A DNA stretch of 64,000 bases from Marinifilum caeruleilacunae (GCF_013141825.1 NZ_RZNH01000019.1:32682-96681); one strand, 5' to 3'; shown: positions 53,041 to 62,800, counted from the first letter of the stretch. Numbers and translations: made by a program. Notes: a model not told the origin generated them from the letters alone.

Positions 53041-55371
53041 ATGCTTAATATGAATAAAACTACTCTTAAAAGCACCTTAGTATACTTGATGTGTGTGTCA
53101 CTTTTTGTTGGTTGTAGCAAGGACGATAATGAAGAAGGAGAAAGTCCTGTTTTTAATATTGTTAAAGAAAAAGTATCAGGAAATATTCAAAAGGGACCAT
53201 ATATTAATGGTACATCTATTGCTATGTCTGAATTGGATGAACATATGAGTCAAACTGGAAAAGTTTTTAATTCGCAGATAATTGATAATAAAGGATCATT
53301 TGAAATTAAAAATATCGAGTTATCATCTCAATATGTACAATTTAAGGCAGATGGATATTATTTTAATGAAGTAGAAGGGGATAAATCAGTTTCGCCATTA
53401 ACCCTATATGCACTATCAGATATTAAAGATAAATCTTCAATCAATGTAAATGTTATCACTCATCTCGAAAAAAGTAGGGTTGAATATCTGATTGAAAATG
53501 ATTATTCCTTTGAGGTAGCAAAGGATTCTGCCCAAAAAGAAATCTTTAATATTTTTGGATTTACTACAAATAATAGAAAGAATTCAGAAATTTTGGATAT
53601 TTCAAAAAATGATGATGCGAATGCGATCCTACTGGCTATTTCAGTAATTCTACAGGGAAATTATTCTGTTGCGGACTTAACAGAGAATCTTGCAAATATT
53701 AGTTCAGATATAAGAGAAGATGGAATATTGAATAACGAAGATATTAAATCGTCATTATATAATTCAACTTCGTTATTAAACCTTGGTGAAATAAGAACTA
53801 ACCTTGAAAAAAGATATATGGATCTTGGTTTTAATGCATCCATTCCGGATTTTGAAACTAAAATTTCAGAATATTTAATAAGTCATAAACCTTTTGATAT
53901 AGAGGCTTTAGTAAAGGATGTTACATGTAATGGAAGTGAAGATGGTAGCATTAGTTTAACCATTAATGAGGGAACCGCCCCTTTTTCTTATTTATGGTCT
54001 AATGGTGCAACATCAAAAGATATTTCTGAATTATCTCCAGGAACTTACAATGTATTCATTACTGATGCCAAAGGCTACAAGATGAATAAAAGAGATATAG
54101 TTATTACTGAACCTATGCCTCTTGCCATAGATTTATTAGCAACCCATGTTACCACTCCAGGAGGATCAGATGGAGAGATTAAATCAACAGTTTCAGGAGG
54201 AACAAGTCCATATTCTTATACTTGGTCTAATGGTGAAACGACTGAGAATTTATCTAATATTTCAAGTGGTATTTATTCAATAACAATTGTTGATTTCAAT
54301 AAATGTGAAGTAGTTGATGAAGTTGCTGTTCAGGAGCCTGTTAATCTTGAATATGTCAAAACTGATATTAGCTGCAATGGAAGTGGTAATGGAGAAATAG
54401 ATATGACTATTACAGGAGGTGTTACCCCTTATGTTATTAGCTGGTCAAATGGCAGTTCTTCTGAAGATATTTCTAATCTGGAAGCTGGAAGTTATGTTAT
54501 AACCGTTGAAGATAAATTAGGATTTACTGTTTCAGAAACAATAGAAATAAATGAGCCAGAGCCAATTGAAATACAAATCGAGGTTGTCAATACTACCTTG
54601 TCAGGTGATGATGGAGAAATAAATATTGAAGTTAGTGGAGGTACTCCACCGTACAATTATTCATGGTCGAATGGTGAATCCACTCAAGATATAAAGAATT
54701 TACAAGTTGGTTTTTATACTTTAACAATAACAGATGAAAATCAATGTACCTTAAATAAGAAAATCGGAGTTGCTGGTACTATAGCTGATGTTGATGGAAA
54801 TCAATATGAAACTGTTGTAATAGGTTCTCAAATTTGGATGGCAGAAAATTTAAAAACTACTCATTACAGAAATGGAGATCCAATACCTACGGTTGATAAT
54901 TGGATAAATCATACTTCAGGTGCGTATTGTTACTATGATAATGACGAAAGTAATGCTGATATATATGGAGCTCTTTATAACTATTATGCGATAGATGATG
55001 AAAGAAATATTTGTCCCGAAGGTTGGCATGTTCCTTCTGATGAAGAATTTAAAATGTTAGAAGAAACTCTTGGGGGCGAAATGGTTGCGGGAGGAGAAAT
55101 GAAGGAGGAGGGACTACTGCATTGGGATTCTCCAAACGAAGGAGCAACAAATAGTAGTGGTTTTACGGCATTACCTGCAGGTTGTCGCTGGACAAATCCT
55201 GACAATCCATTTCAAGGGCTTGGAGAAAGGGCTTGTTTTTGGACTAGTACTAAAGGTGAACATGGAGATATATTAGCTTGGAGTCATAGTTTAAATAAGA
55301 ATGGAATAGATGTTTTTATCATGCAAGATTCTAGAGATATAGGATTTTCTTTAAGGTGTATAAAAGATTGA
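53041..55371 (+). CDS. Surface lipoprotein with SprB repeats and C-terminal FISUMP domain
   Basis: A 776-residue outer-surface lipoprotein. The signal peptide ends in a lipobox (LFVGC, Cys near residue 25). An alternative ATG lies three codons in. Residues about 290-580 hold four SprB-type repeats, each with the hallmark (S/W)YxWSNGxxxxDISxLxxGxYxxxITD (for example YLWSNGATSKDIS, YTWSNGETTENLS, ISWSNGSSSEDIS, YSWSNGESTQDIK). Residues about 582-776 are a Fibrobacter succinogenes major-domain (FISUMP): GSQIWMAENLKTTHYRNGDPI, CPEGWHVPSDEEF and a final GFSLRCIKD. Probably an adhesin or surface-binding protein carried as element cargo. A hairpin follows. Confidence 0.93.
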   Translation: MLNMNKTTLKSTLVYLMCVSLFVGCSKDDNEEGESPVFNIVKEKVSGNIQKGPYINGTSIAMSELDEHMSQTGKVFNSQIIDNKGSFEIKNIELSSQYVQFKADGYYFNEVEGDKSVSPLTLYALSDIKDKSSINVNVITHLEKSRVEYLIENDYSFEVAKDSAQKEIFNIFGFTTNNRKNSEILDISKNDDANAILLAISVILQGNYSVADLTENLANISSDIREDGILNNEDIKSSLYNSTSLLNLGEIRTNLEKRYMDLGFNASIPDFETKISEYLISHKPFDIEALVKDVTCNGSEDGSISLTINEGTAPFSYLWSNGATSKDISELSPGTYNVFITDAKGYKMNKRDIVITEPMPLAIDLLATHVTTPGGSDGEIKSTVSGGTSPYSYTWSNGETTENLSNISSGIYSITIVDFNKCEVVDEVAVQEPVNLEYVKTDISCNGSGNGEIDMTITGGVTPYVISWSNGSSSEDISNLEAGSYVITVEDKLGFTVSETIEINEPEPIEIQIEVVNTTLSGDDGEINIEVSGGTPPYNYSWSNGESTQDIKNLQVGFYTLTITDENQCTLNKKIGVAGTIADVDGNQYETVVIGSQIWMAENLKTTHYRNGDPIPTVDNWINHTSGAYCYYDNDESNADIYGALYNYYAIDDERNICPEGWHVPSDEEFKMLEETLGGEMVAGGEMKEEGLLHWDSPNEGATNSSGFTALPAGCRWTNPDNPFQGLGERACFWTSTKGEHGDILAWSHSLNKNGIDVFIMQDSRDIGFSLRCIKD

Positions 55372-55407
55372 TATTCGATCACTAAATTCATTTGTGAATT
55401 TATATAG

Positions 55408-55444
55408 CCGTTGTTTTCTCATGCAATATTTGAGAGAACAACGG
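55408..55444 (+). terminator. Strong hairpin after the SprB/FISUMP gene
   Basis: A 13-bp stem with one G-U pair (CCGTTGTTTTCTC / GAGAGAACAACGG) and an 11-nt loop, 36 bases after the stop codon. It is followed by a pyrimidine-rich tail rather than pure T, but the length makes a terminator likely. Confidence 0.65.
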
Positions 55445-55504
55445 TGTTCTCTTTCCTCCCATTTTCCCTACCTTTAAATAGCAAAACCACAACTCTTAAT
55501 TGCT

Positions 55505-55576
55505 ATGAAAACCTGTACACACTATTTCCTGATTATAATTACTGTGTTTAAACTGTTGGCTTATTCTTCTTTTTGA
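55505..55576 (+). pseudogene. Signal-peptide-like remnant of a truncated gene
   Basis: A 23-codon frame reading MKTCTHYFLIIITVFKLLAY then SSF and a stop. It looks exactly like the signal peptide of a secreted protein whose body is missing. It lies in the 460-base gap between the last cargo gene and the right att site, a common place for deletion scars. Short length means chance cannot be excluded. Confidence 0.25.
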
Positions 55577-55801
55577 GAATAATAATTGACTAGTTATCAT
55601 GTAAATTAAACACTATATGTAAATCAATTAGTTAGCAAGCGGTGTAGATTTTGTGAACTTTAGTGTAACCCAATAATTAACTGTACTACAATTTGTAATG
55701 ATGAAGGTTTAAACAGAAAATTGCAATACCTAACTATAGTGAAGAGAAAAAGGGCTGATGAATATCTTTAAAATTAATTTTTTAAGAAAGTTAAGAGTCA
55801 A

Positions 55802-55827
55802 ATGTTAGTACTTTTGTTAGTGCAAAA
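55802..55827. promoter_or_regulatory. Putative integrase arm-type sites, right end
   Basis: TTTTGTTAGTGCAAAA at 55812-55827 is identical to 15301-15316, and ATGTTAGT at 55802-55809 is a partial copy one turn away. It lies 3 bases inside the right att repeat. Confidence 0.55.
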
Positions 55828-55830
55828 GAT

Positions 55831-55921
55831 AAAGCGGCCACGACATAAATGCCATAACCGCCTTGATTTGAGGGTGGAGAGTACCGGAATCGAACCGGTG
55901 ACCTTTTGACTGCCAGTCAAA
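55831..55921. repeat. Right attachment site, overlapping the intact tRNA-Ala
   Basis: The 91-bp partner of 15090-15180. Bases 55875-55921 are the 3' portion of the functional tRNA-Ala gene; the remainder is its downstream flank. Confidence 0.93.
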
Positions 55922-55948
55922 CGCTCTAGCCAACTGAGCTAACCCCCC
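55875..55948 (-). tRNA. tRNA-Ala(GGC)
   Basis: A complete 74-nt cloverleaf on the minus strand. The acceptor stem is GGGGGGT / ACTCTCC with a G3-U70 pair, the alanine identity element, and discriminator A. The anticodon stem TTTGA / TCAAA carries loop CTGGCAG, giving anticodon GGC. The T arm is ACCGG-TTCGATT-CCGGT. CCA is not encoded. The 3' 47 nt are duplicated at 15134-15180 by the element. It is adjacent to the right attachment site, so this copy was restored when the element integrated. Confidence 0.96.
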
Positions 55949-55965
55949 GTAAAATAAAACGGGCC

Positions 55966-56011
55966 AAACGCTCTAGACTCCCGATAACTATCGGGATGAG
56001 CTAACCCCCGT
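55966..56011. repeat. Degenerate copy of the tRNA-Ala 5' half
   Basis: AAACGCTCTAG and GATGAGCTAACCCCCGTA flank a palindrome (TCCCGATA AC TATCGGGA, 55979-55996) in the same order and orientation as in the true tRNA, where the flanks are separated by only CCAACT. It cannot form a cloverleaf. A still weaker echo (AAGCTCC...AGCTAAG) follows at about 56035-56068. Confidence 0.6.
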
Positions 56012-56615
56012 AAATAAAAATTGACCCAACACTTCAAGCTCCACTATAGATATCGAAATCAGCTAAGTCTCTAATCAAATTTCAGCATCATTTCTGATAA
56101 AGAATTCGCCTGCAAATATATAATAATATTAAATACACGAAACTACTTGATAATGAATTTTTATGGAATCCAAACATTTTTCGTTCTTATACGTAAGGGA
56201 AGTAAGAGTGGAGAATCTATTTTAGTCCGAAAATTGTTTGTCAATAGACAATTGATTGGTAGCAATGTATAGTGTGTGTATAGGTAGGATGAGTTCGGAC
56301 AACATGGATTTTTCACTCTTCTTCGTTAAAAAACCTAATTTAGAATGGCTTTAAAGAAAAAAATGTACTAAATTTATAGTTGATTTATTTACAGAGGGTT
56401 TATCGATATTCAAATTGGGCATTCTTTATAATTATTATCACCTGTTTAATCGTTCTTAAGTGTTGAAAATCAAAAAATACGATTGAGGAAAATGATTTGC
56501 CCGTTATTTTTATATCTTTATGCCTCGAATATTTTCACTGAGAATAGAATTTTGATTATAAAATTGAAAAACTTACTTTTAAACGCTGAATTTAAAAGAA
56601 AATTAAAAGAAGATT
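56012..56615. other. Spacer between tRNA region and tonB
   Basis: No gene is supported over 600 bases of AT-rich DNA. Upstream of tonB there is a TATCTTTA box at about 56513 that differs at one base from the TAnnTTTG -7 consensus. Confidence 0.4.
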
Positions 56616-57299
56616 ATGGAAGTTAAGAAGTCACCTAAAGCAGATCTTGAAAATAAGAGAGGTCTCTTTCTTGAGATTGGTCTGGCACTGACTCTTGCCT
56701 TTGTATTTCTTGCATTCGAATGGCGTGTAGATTCTTCGGAAGCTACAGGTTTGGAAGATCAGCAAGAGATGGAGGCTGAAGAGGAGATGATTCCTGTTAC
56801 CAGACAAGAACCTATTAAGCCACCACCACCACCACCACCAGCACCTAAAGTAGCTGAGGTTTTGGAAATCGTGGATAACGATGAAGAGATCGAAGATGAG
56901 CTTGAAATTGAAGACTCTGACGCTGATATGGATGAAGAAGTTGAAATCCAGGTAGTAGAGGAAGAGGAAGAAGAAGATGAAGCTCAGGTATTCGTTATTG
57001 TAGAGGATATGCCTGAATTCCCAGGTGGACAGCTTGAACTACAAAAGTGGATTGCAAGATCAATCAAATATCCTGTAATTGCACAGGAGAATGGTATTAC
57101 TGGTCGTGTATTCGTTACCTTCGTTGTAAACAAAATTGGAGGTGTTGAGCAAGTTCGCGTTGTTCGTGGAGTTGACCCATCTTTGGATAAAGAAGCGGTT
57201 CGTGTAATCAACCAAATGCCAAAATGGAAACCAGGTAAGCAGCGTGGAAAACCAGTTAAGGTTTCTTATACTGTACCAATCAACTTCCAATTACAGTAG
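56616..57299 (+). CDS. tonB: TonB-family energy transducer
   Basis: Transmits proton-motive-force energy from ExbBD to outer-membrane transporters. 227 residues: a short cytoplasmic start, one membrane anchor at about 18-36 (EIGLALTLAFVFLAFEW), a Pro-rich stretch KPPPPPPPAPK, a strongly acidic linker (about 88-127), and the C-terminal TonB domain from about 135 (PEFPGGQLELQKWI... KYPVIAQENGITGRVFVTF ... VPINFQL). The 'FPGG...L..(W/Y)I...(I/L)KYP' motif is diagnostic of the Bacteroidota TonB C-terminus. It is monocistronic and ends at a strong terminator. Confidence 0.95.
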   Translation: MEVKKSPKADLENKRGLFLEIGLALTLAFVFLAFEWRVDSSEATGLEDQQEMEAEEEMIPVTRQEPIKPPPPPPPAPKVAEVLEIVDNDEEIEDELEIEDSDADMDEEVEIQVVEEEEEEDEAQVFVIVEDMPEFPGGQLELQKWIARSIKYPVIAQENGITGRVFVTFVVNKIGGVEQVRVVRGVDPSLDKEAVRVINQMPKWKPGKQRGKPVKVSYTVPINFQLQ

Positions 57300-57320
57300 A
57301 TCAATACTATACTATTATAT

Positions 57321-57353
57321 AAGAGGTTTCGAATTTTCGAAACCTCTTTTTTT
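57321..57353 (+). terminator. Terminator after tonB
   Basis: A perfect 12-bp stem (AAGAGGTTTCGA / TCGAAACCTCTT) with a 4-nt loop followed by a T run, 21 bases after the stop codon. Confidence 0.9.
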
Positions 57354-57385
57354 GTACCTTAAAGTTAGCATTGCAGAATATTGTG

Positions 57386-57393
57386 TATTTTTG
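57386..57393 (+). promoter_or_regulatory. Possible -7 box upstream of hflX
   Basis: TATTTTTG matches TAnnTTTG exactly, 103 bases before the hflX start and just after the tonB terminator. A -33 element at normal spacing is not seen. Confidence 0.35.
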
Positions 57394-57496
57394 CCTTACA
57401 GTTCATCTTGCACATACAGAATGTTTTTGCAGGTGTAATTGGTAAATTGAGTATCGAAACAAGGCGAAAGCCTGTTGTTATTCCTAAAGCAAATAA

Positions 57497-58723
57497 ATGG
57501 GAGACTATCTAAGAACAAAAAAAGAGCAAGAAAAAGCGGTTTTAATTGGAGTGATCGATCAGTCGAAAAACATGACTGAGCAAGATGTGAACGAGTATTT
57601 GGCAGAATTGGATTTCCTGGCTTTAACAGCTGGTGCAAAAACAGTAAAGCGATTTACTCAGAAGTTAGAGTATCCAAACCCAAAAACCTTTGTGGGATCA
57701 GGAAAACTTGACGATATACAAGATTATCTTGAAGCGAACGAAGACGTTGGTATGGTGATTTTTGACGATGAGCTAACACCTACTCAACTTCGAAATGTGG
57801 AAAGAATTTTGAAGAGGAAGATTCTTGATAGAACCAATTTGATTCTTGATATTTTTGCAAGCAGGGCGCAAACTGCACATGCGAAAACTCAGGTTGAACT
57901 TGCTCAATATCAGTATATGTTACCACGATTGACTCGAATGTGGACTCACCTTGAGCGTCAGCGAGGTGGTATTGGTATGCGAGGTCCGGGGGAAACCCAG
58001 ATTGAGACCGACCGCCGAATTATTTTGGATAAAATTGCCAAGCTGAAGCAGGATCTGAAGAAAATCGATAAGCAAAAAGCAACTCAACGTAAAAATCGTG
58101 GAAAATTGGTTCGTGTAGCACTGGTAGGATATACCAATGTGGGCAAATCAACCATCATGAATATGTTGAGTAAGTCGGAAGTGTTTGCCGAAAACAAACT
58201 TTTTGCTACCCTGGATACAACAGTTCGTAAAGTGGTGATTCAAAATGTTCCTTTTTTGTTGGCCGATACGGTAGGTTTTATCCGAAAATTACCTCACCAC
58301 CTTGTAGAATCTTTTAAGTCTACCTTAGACGAGGTTCGCGAAGCCGATGTAATTCTTCACGTGGTGGATATCTCGCATCCGAATTTCGAAGATCATATTA
58401 AAGTGGTAAACGAAACCATGACTGAGATTGACAATCGTGAAAAGCCAACATTCCTGGTATTCAATAAAATTGATGCCTTCACATACGTGAAAAAGGATGA
58501 GGATGATTTGTTGCCTAAGACAAGAGAGAATTACAGTCTGGATGAATTAAAACAGATGTGGATAGCAAAAGGTGATACCCCATGTTTGTTTATTTCAGCA
58601 ATCGAGAAACAGAATATTGAGGAGTTTAGAGAAAAAGTATATGGTGTAATTCGTGAAATTCACTCGGCACGTTTCCCATACAACGACTTCCTATATCAGG
58701 ATTATTCGAATTTAATGGACTAA
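57497..58723 (+). CDS. hflX: Ribosome-associated GTPase HflX
   Basis: A 408-residue GTPase that binds the 50S subunit and helps rescue or split stalled ribosomes. The N-terminal HflX domain (about 1-205) contains DFLALTAGAKTV, GSGKLDDIQ and GMRGPGETQIETDRR, the family's conserved loop. The G domain has G1 GYTNVGKST (about 211-219), G3 DTVGFIRKLPHHLVESFKSTL, and G4 NKID. Length and motif order are standard. It is a single gene between two terminators. Confidence 0.97.
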   Translation: MGDYLRTKKEQEKAVLIGVIDQSKNMTEQDVNEYLAELDFLALTAGAKTVKRFTQKLEYPNPKTFVGSGKLDDIQDYLEANEDVGMVIFDDELTPTQLRNVERILKRKILDRTNLILDIFASRAQTAHAKTQVELAQYQYMLPRLTRMWTHLERQRGGIGMRGPGETQIETDRRIILDKIAKLKQDLKKIDKQKATQRKNRGKLVRVALVGYTNVGKSTIMNMLSKSEVFAENKLFATLDTTVRKVVIQNVPFLLADTVGFIRKLPHHLVESFKSTLDEVREADVILHVVDISHPNFEDHIKVVNETMTEIDNREKPTFLVFNKIDAFTYVKKDEDDLLPKTRENYSLDELKQMWIAKGDTPCLFISAIEKQNIEEFREKVYGVIREIHSARFPYNDFLYQDYSNLMD

Positions 58724-58738
58724 ATCATATTAAAAAGA

Positions 58739-58768
58739 AAACCCGATGTTTTGCATCGGGTTTTTTTA
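58739..58768 (+). terminator. Terminator after hflX, convergent with asd
   Basis: The stem CCCGATG / CATCGGG with flanking A/T pairs and a 5-nt loop is followed by seven T. The A run on its left lets it serve the minus-strand asd gene too. Confidence 0.85.
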
Positions 58769-58772
58769 TTTT

Positions 58773-59762
58773 TTATACCAACTCATGTTTGGCTAAATAT
58801 TCAGCAATCTGAACAGCATTGGTAGCGGCACCTTTTCTTAGGTTATCAGCCACAACCCACATGTTTACACTGTTAGGATTCGAGTAATCGCGGCGAATTC
58901 TACCCACGAAAACTTCATCGCGTTCGTGCGAATATTTTGGCATTGGATATTCGTTCTCATCCAGGTTATCCTGAACAATAACACCATCCGTTTCGCTCAA
59001 TAGTTGTTTTAGCTCTTCCACCTCAAAATCGTTGGCAAATTCGATATTTACCGATTCGCTGTGTCCACCAACTACAGGAACACGAACCGCGGTAGCAGTT
59101 ACACGAATGCTGTCATCTTTTAAGATTTTCCTGGTTTCATTCACCAGTTTCATCTCTTCCTTGGTGTAGCCATTATCTGTAAATACATCGCAATGCGGAA
59201 GACAATTCTTATCAATCTCGTGTGGATATGCTTTCTCACCATCAAGACCTGCACGTTCATCTTCGAACTGTTGTACTGCCTTTACTCCAGTACCGGTAAT
59301 CGATTGGTAAGTTGATACCACCAAACGCTCAATTTTGTACTTTTTGTGAAGAGGAGCCAATGCAACAACCATTTGAATTGTTGAACAATTTGGGTTGGCA
59401 ATAATTTTATCCTCTTTAGTCAATTCACAGGCATTGATCTCCGGAACAACCAATTTCTTGCTTTCATCCATTCTCCATGCCGAAGAATTATCGACTACAG
59501 TAGTGCCAACTTTGGCAAATTCAGGAGCCCATTTTAATGATGTACTTCCACCAGCCGAGAAAATTGCAATTTGTGGTTTTATTTGAATTGCATCTTCCAT
59601 ACTGATTACTTTGTACTTGTTGCCTTTAAATGCAACTTCCTTACCTACAGATCTTTCACTTGCGACCGGATACAGATCGCTTACCGGAAAATTTCTTTCT
59701 TCCAGAACATCCAGTATTTTCTGGCCTACCAGACCAGTAGCTCCTACAACTGCTATTCTCAT
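58773..59762 (-). CDS. asd: Aspartate-semialdehyde dehydrogenase
   Basis: Reduces aspartyl-phosphate to aspartate semialdehyde in the lysine/threonine/methionine and diaminopimelate pathway. 329 residues from the ATG at 59762; a longer frame starting at 59834 adds 24 residues that precede the nucleotide-binding strand and are unlikely. It opens MRIAVVGATGLVGQKIL (Rossmann NADP site). The catalytic Cys126 is in NPNCSTIQM, and the base His is in RVPVVGGHSESV. The end, GAATNAVQIAEYL, is the normal family C-terminus. It is transcribed toward hflX and is divergent from the gene at 59858. Confidence 0.97.
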   Translation of the reverse strand: MRIAVVGATGLVGQKILDVLEERNFPVSDLYPVASERSVGKEVAFKGNKYKVISMEDAIQIKPQIAIFSAGGSTSLKWAPEFAKVGTTVVDNSSAWRMDESKKLVVPEINACELTKEDKIIANPNCSTIQMVVALAPLHKKYKIERLVVSTYQSITGTGVKAVQQFEDERAGLDGEKAYPHEIDKNCLPHCDVFTDNGYTKEEMKLVNETRKILKDDSIRVTATAVRVPVVGGHSESVNIEFANDFEVEELKQLLSETDGVIVQDNLDENEYPMPKYSHERDEVFVGRIRRDYSNPNSVNMWVVADNLRKGAATNAVQIAEYLAKHELV

Positions 59763-59857
59763 AACATAATAAAGCTTTAATTCCTTGTTAATAAAATTGA
59801 TTATAGTTAAATTGCTCTTTACTAAAAAAAGCAAATCAAAGTTAAAGTTAATTTTCT

Positions 59858-62800
59858 ATGAAAAAAATACTTTCTCTGAAATTGTTCATTCTCTTACTAT
59901 TACTGGAAAGTATGAACAGCTTTGCTGATGAAATATGGTCTAAGAATTTTGCAAATGAACTGAACAAAGGGTATTGGGGAATTAGTGGTGATGTAAGTAA
60001 CATTAACGATTGGACTTTAGATGTTTCATCATGTACTTTATCGGATGATTCTGATTACGTGAAGGTAGTAAAAACAGGAGGCGGAAGATTTGAGGCTGTG
60101 GATTGTGATGGGGAAGCGGTGTGGACAAGTAAGGCGATAGATATATCGACCTTTACAAATTGTGAAATTTCGGTATTGGCGGCAGAAACAGGTTCTTCAA
60201 CCAATCGAAAAAAGTACATTAAACTTTTCTACAAAATTGATGGAGGAGCAGAGCAAGCTTTCTCTACCAATGGGGAAAATATTGGGAATTGGGGACGTCT
60301 TACGGCGAAATCTGAGGGAATATCCGGAAAGGAATTGGTGCTTATAATTCGGCTCAATAATCCTTTATCGAGCAATAAAGTGTATTTCGATGATATTCTC
60401 CTTAACGGTGATCCTGTTATTGTCGGGAATGACCAATTAAGCCAAATTATCATCCCAGGAAATCAGATTCAAAAACAGGTGATTCATCCTGATATTGATA
60501 AAGAAAATCTGGCAGTACCCTGTTTTAGGTTTACAATTGATGAAACTGCCGCAGCACGTGATGCACTTCCTACAAAAATTTCGCGAATGACTTTTTACAA
60601 TCCAAACCCAGACAAAGGATTGAATTGGAAAAGCCAATTAGGTGGAGTGAGATTATACTCCAATGGCGGGATTGTAAACTATCAATCGATGAGTATTGGC
60701 AAAGATTCCTTGTATTTTGATTTTGCAGAAGATCAATTGTCTATTCCCAATGGTGCAAGGCAGGAGTTTGAGCTTCGGGCATATTTAAATTCGGGAGTTG
60801 AGCAGATTGATGGATCAAGCTTTCAGATTAGCATTGAAAAAAACGCCAAAGGCTTTGTGACTTATGAGAGTGGATCTGCCTTTGATGCCGGCAATGTGAA
60901 TATCAGCTCTGAAAAGCATGCGATTGATGTTTTGGCAAATCAACTTGTTATCAACAATCTTCAGGAACATATTGTAAGAAATCAACACTTTCAGTTTGAA
61001 GTTCTTGCAACAGATCAGTTTGGCAATCTAGATACCGATCAATCGGAAGAGATTACTTTGAGCTTGCAGTCGGGCATTGGAAAACTGGTATCGCACAATG
61101 GTCTGATAAAACCATTGGAAAATGGAAGCCTGCTTTTTGATCACTTGCAATTGCGAGGCCATGGCATTTTTCAACTGATGCTTAAAGGCCTAAGCTTACC
61201 AGCGCTTATTTCTTCTGATATTCTTGTAGAAAATACCTTTGAATCGGAAGCCGTCGCTACTACATGGCAAGCCGATAATCTTACTATATCCGCTTTGCGA
61301 ATACAAAAAAAAGATGCCTTTAAATTGTTAGAATTTGAGCTTAAAGACTCTGGCGATGACGAGGCTCCAACGGTTCTAAAAAGAATACCTCTACTTGGGA
61401 GTATTAGTAATCAATGCAATTTTAAGGAACGTTTTGCTGGTTTTTATGTGATGAGAGATGGTCAGGAAGTAGATGTTGGTTTCGCACTTTCCAAAAATCA
61501 AATTGATATTCTTTTTCGGGATGCAGATCCTGCAGCAATTGTTCAGAGTGAAACATCTGTTGTGTATTCTGTATATGCCTATTTTCGTGAGGGCAAGTGC
61601 GTTGATGGAGAAATCATACAATTGGAAATTGAGGAATCGAGTGCCAATTGGGAAGTGGAGGAAAAGGAGAGTGGCTTACAAGCAATGTTTGCCAATAAGA
61701 TAACCGGTCCGCAATTGCTTTGCCATGTAGAAGCAGTAAAAATGAAATTTGTTGATGTTCCCAAATGGGTGAGACCTAATGGGGAATTTAGCCTGGGAAT
61801 GGAACTCGTGGACGAATTGGGTAATGAAGCTATAAATTCCGAGCAAAACTTAAGTATAAAACTGGCAGCGGGAACAGGAGAGCTCCTATCTGCTTCGGGT
61901 TTAAGCAAATCTTATCTTAATGGAAAACTGATTTGGACCGATTTAATCTACAACAAGGCTGAAAATTTTACCATACAGGCCGAGGCAGAAGGCTTTGAAA
62001 GCATTCTGTCAGCTAATATTTCAAGTCTCGATCGGAATTCATCGCTGCGTGCTGGTGAAATCATCTCGAACCATCAATTAAGTTCTTTGGCAGTGAGTCC
62101 GGAAACCGCAGTTGGTGTACTTCAATTTACGATAAGCGATTCTGCCAGCTTTGATGCCCTTCCAACCCTTATAAATACTGCCATTTTTTATAAGAAGGAG
62201 CTTCAAAATTCTTTTGATTGGAAAAAACACATCGCCGGAGCGATTCTCAAAAGAAATGGAGAAGTAATGGCCATAAGCTCCGATATAGAATCGGATTTTA
62301 TCAGATTTAATTCCAGTAAAGGAATTGTACAAATTGATTCCGGAAGCAGTGAAGATTACGAGTTGGCCATCTTTTTTAAAGAATCGGCACTACCCGATAA
62401 CAAAGTTTTTCAGGCCTATGTGCCGCAAAATAATTCTGGTTGGAAGACTGGTGTAAATAGTTCTGGCTTAGTTAAAAATTTGAGTGAGGCTCTTATTTCT
62501 GAGATATGCTACCTGGATATTGCTGCTAATCGGCTACAGATTGTATCATCACCTTTGTCTTTTCAGGAATCTACGGATGAATTTAGCCTAAGATTGATTG
62601 CCTGCGATCGCTATCAGAATGTTGATAAAGATTACTCAGGTAATTTCAGCCTGGAGGCGATTGAAACTAATGGGGAATTAATCCATGAAAATGTTTTGGA
62701 ATTGAAAAGAGGTACTGCTAAACTGCAAAACATCAATTTTAATGGAAGCGAATCTTTCAAGTTGCATGTTGCTTCAGATTTGGGTAAGGATACTGCAAAA

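Larger units (their letters stand above)
15090..55921. mobile_element. Integrative mobilizable element inserted in tRNA-Ala(GGC), about 40.8 kb
   Basis: The boundaries are a 91-bp direct repeat at 15090-15180 and 55831-55921. The integrase gene sits immediately inside the left repeat, and a complete tRNA-Ala spans the right repeat, as expected for site-specific insertion into a tRNA 3' half. Inside are integrase, excisionase-like, mobC and relaxase genes but no VirB4, TraG/VirD4 or Tra homologs, so it is mobilizable rather than self-conjugative. The cargo is rich in nucleases, a restriction-modification pair and a recDCB operon. Base composition is visibly more AT-rich than the flanks over most of its length. 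Boundaries are firm; transfer ability is inferred. Confidence 0.92.

Noticed and set aside
15090-55921. Prophage instead of IME
   Set aside because: No capsid, portal, terminase, tail or lysis genes; MobC and relaxase genes point to mobilization.
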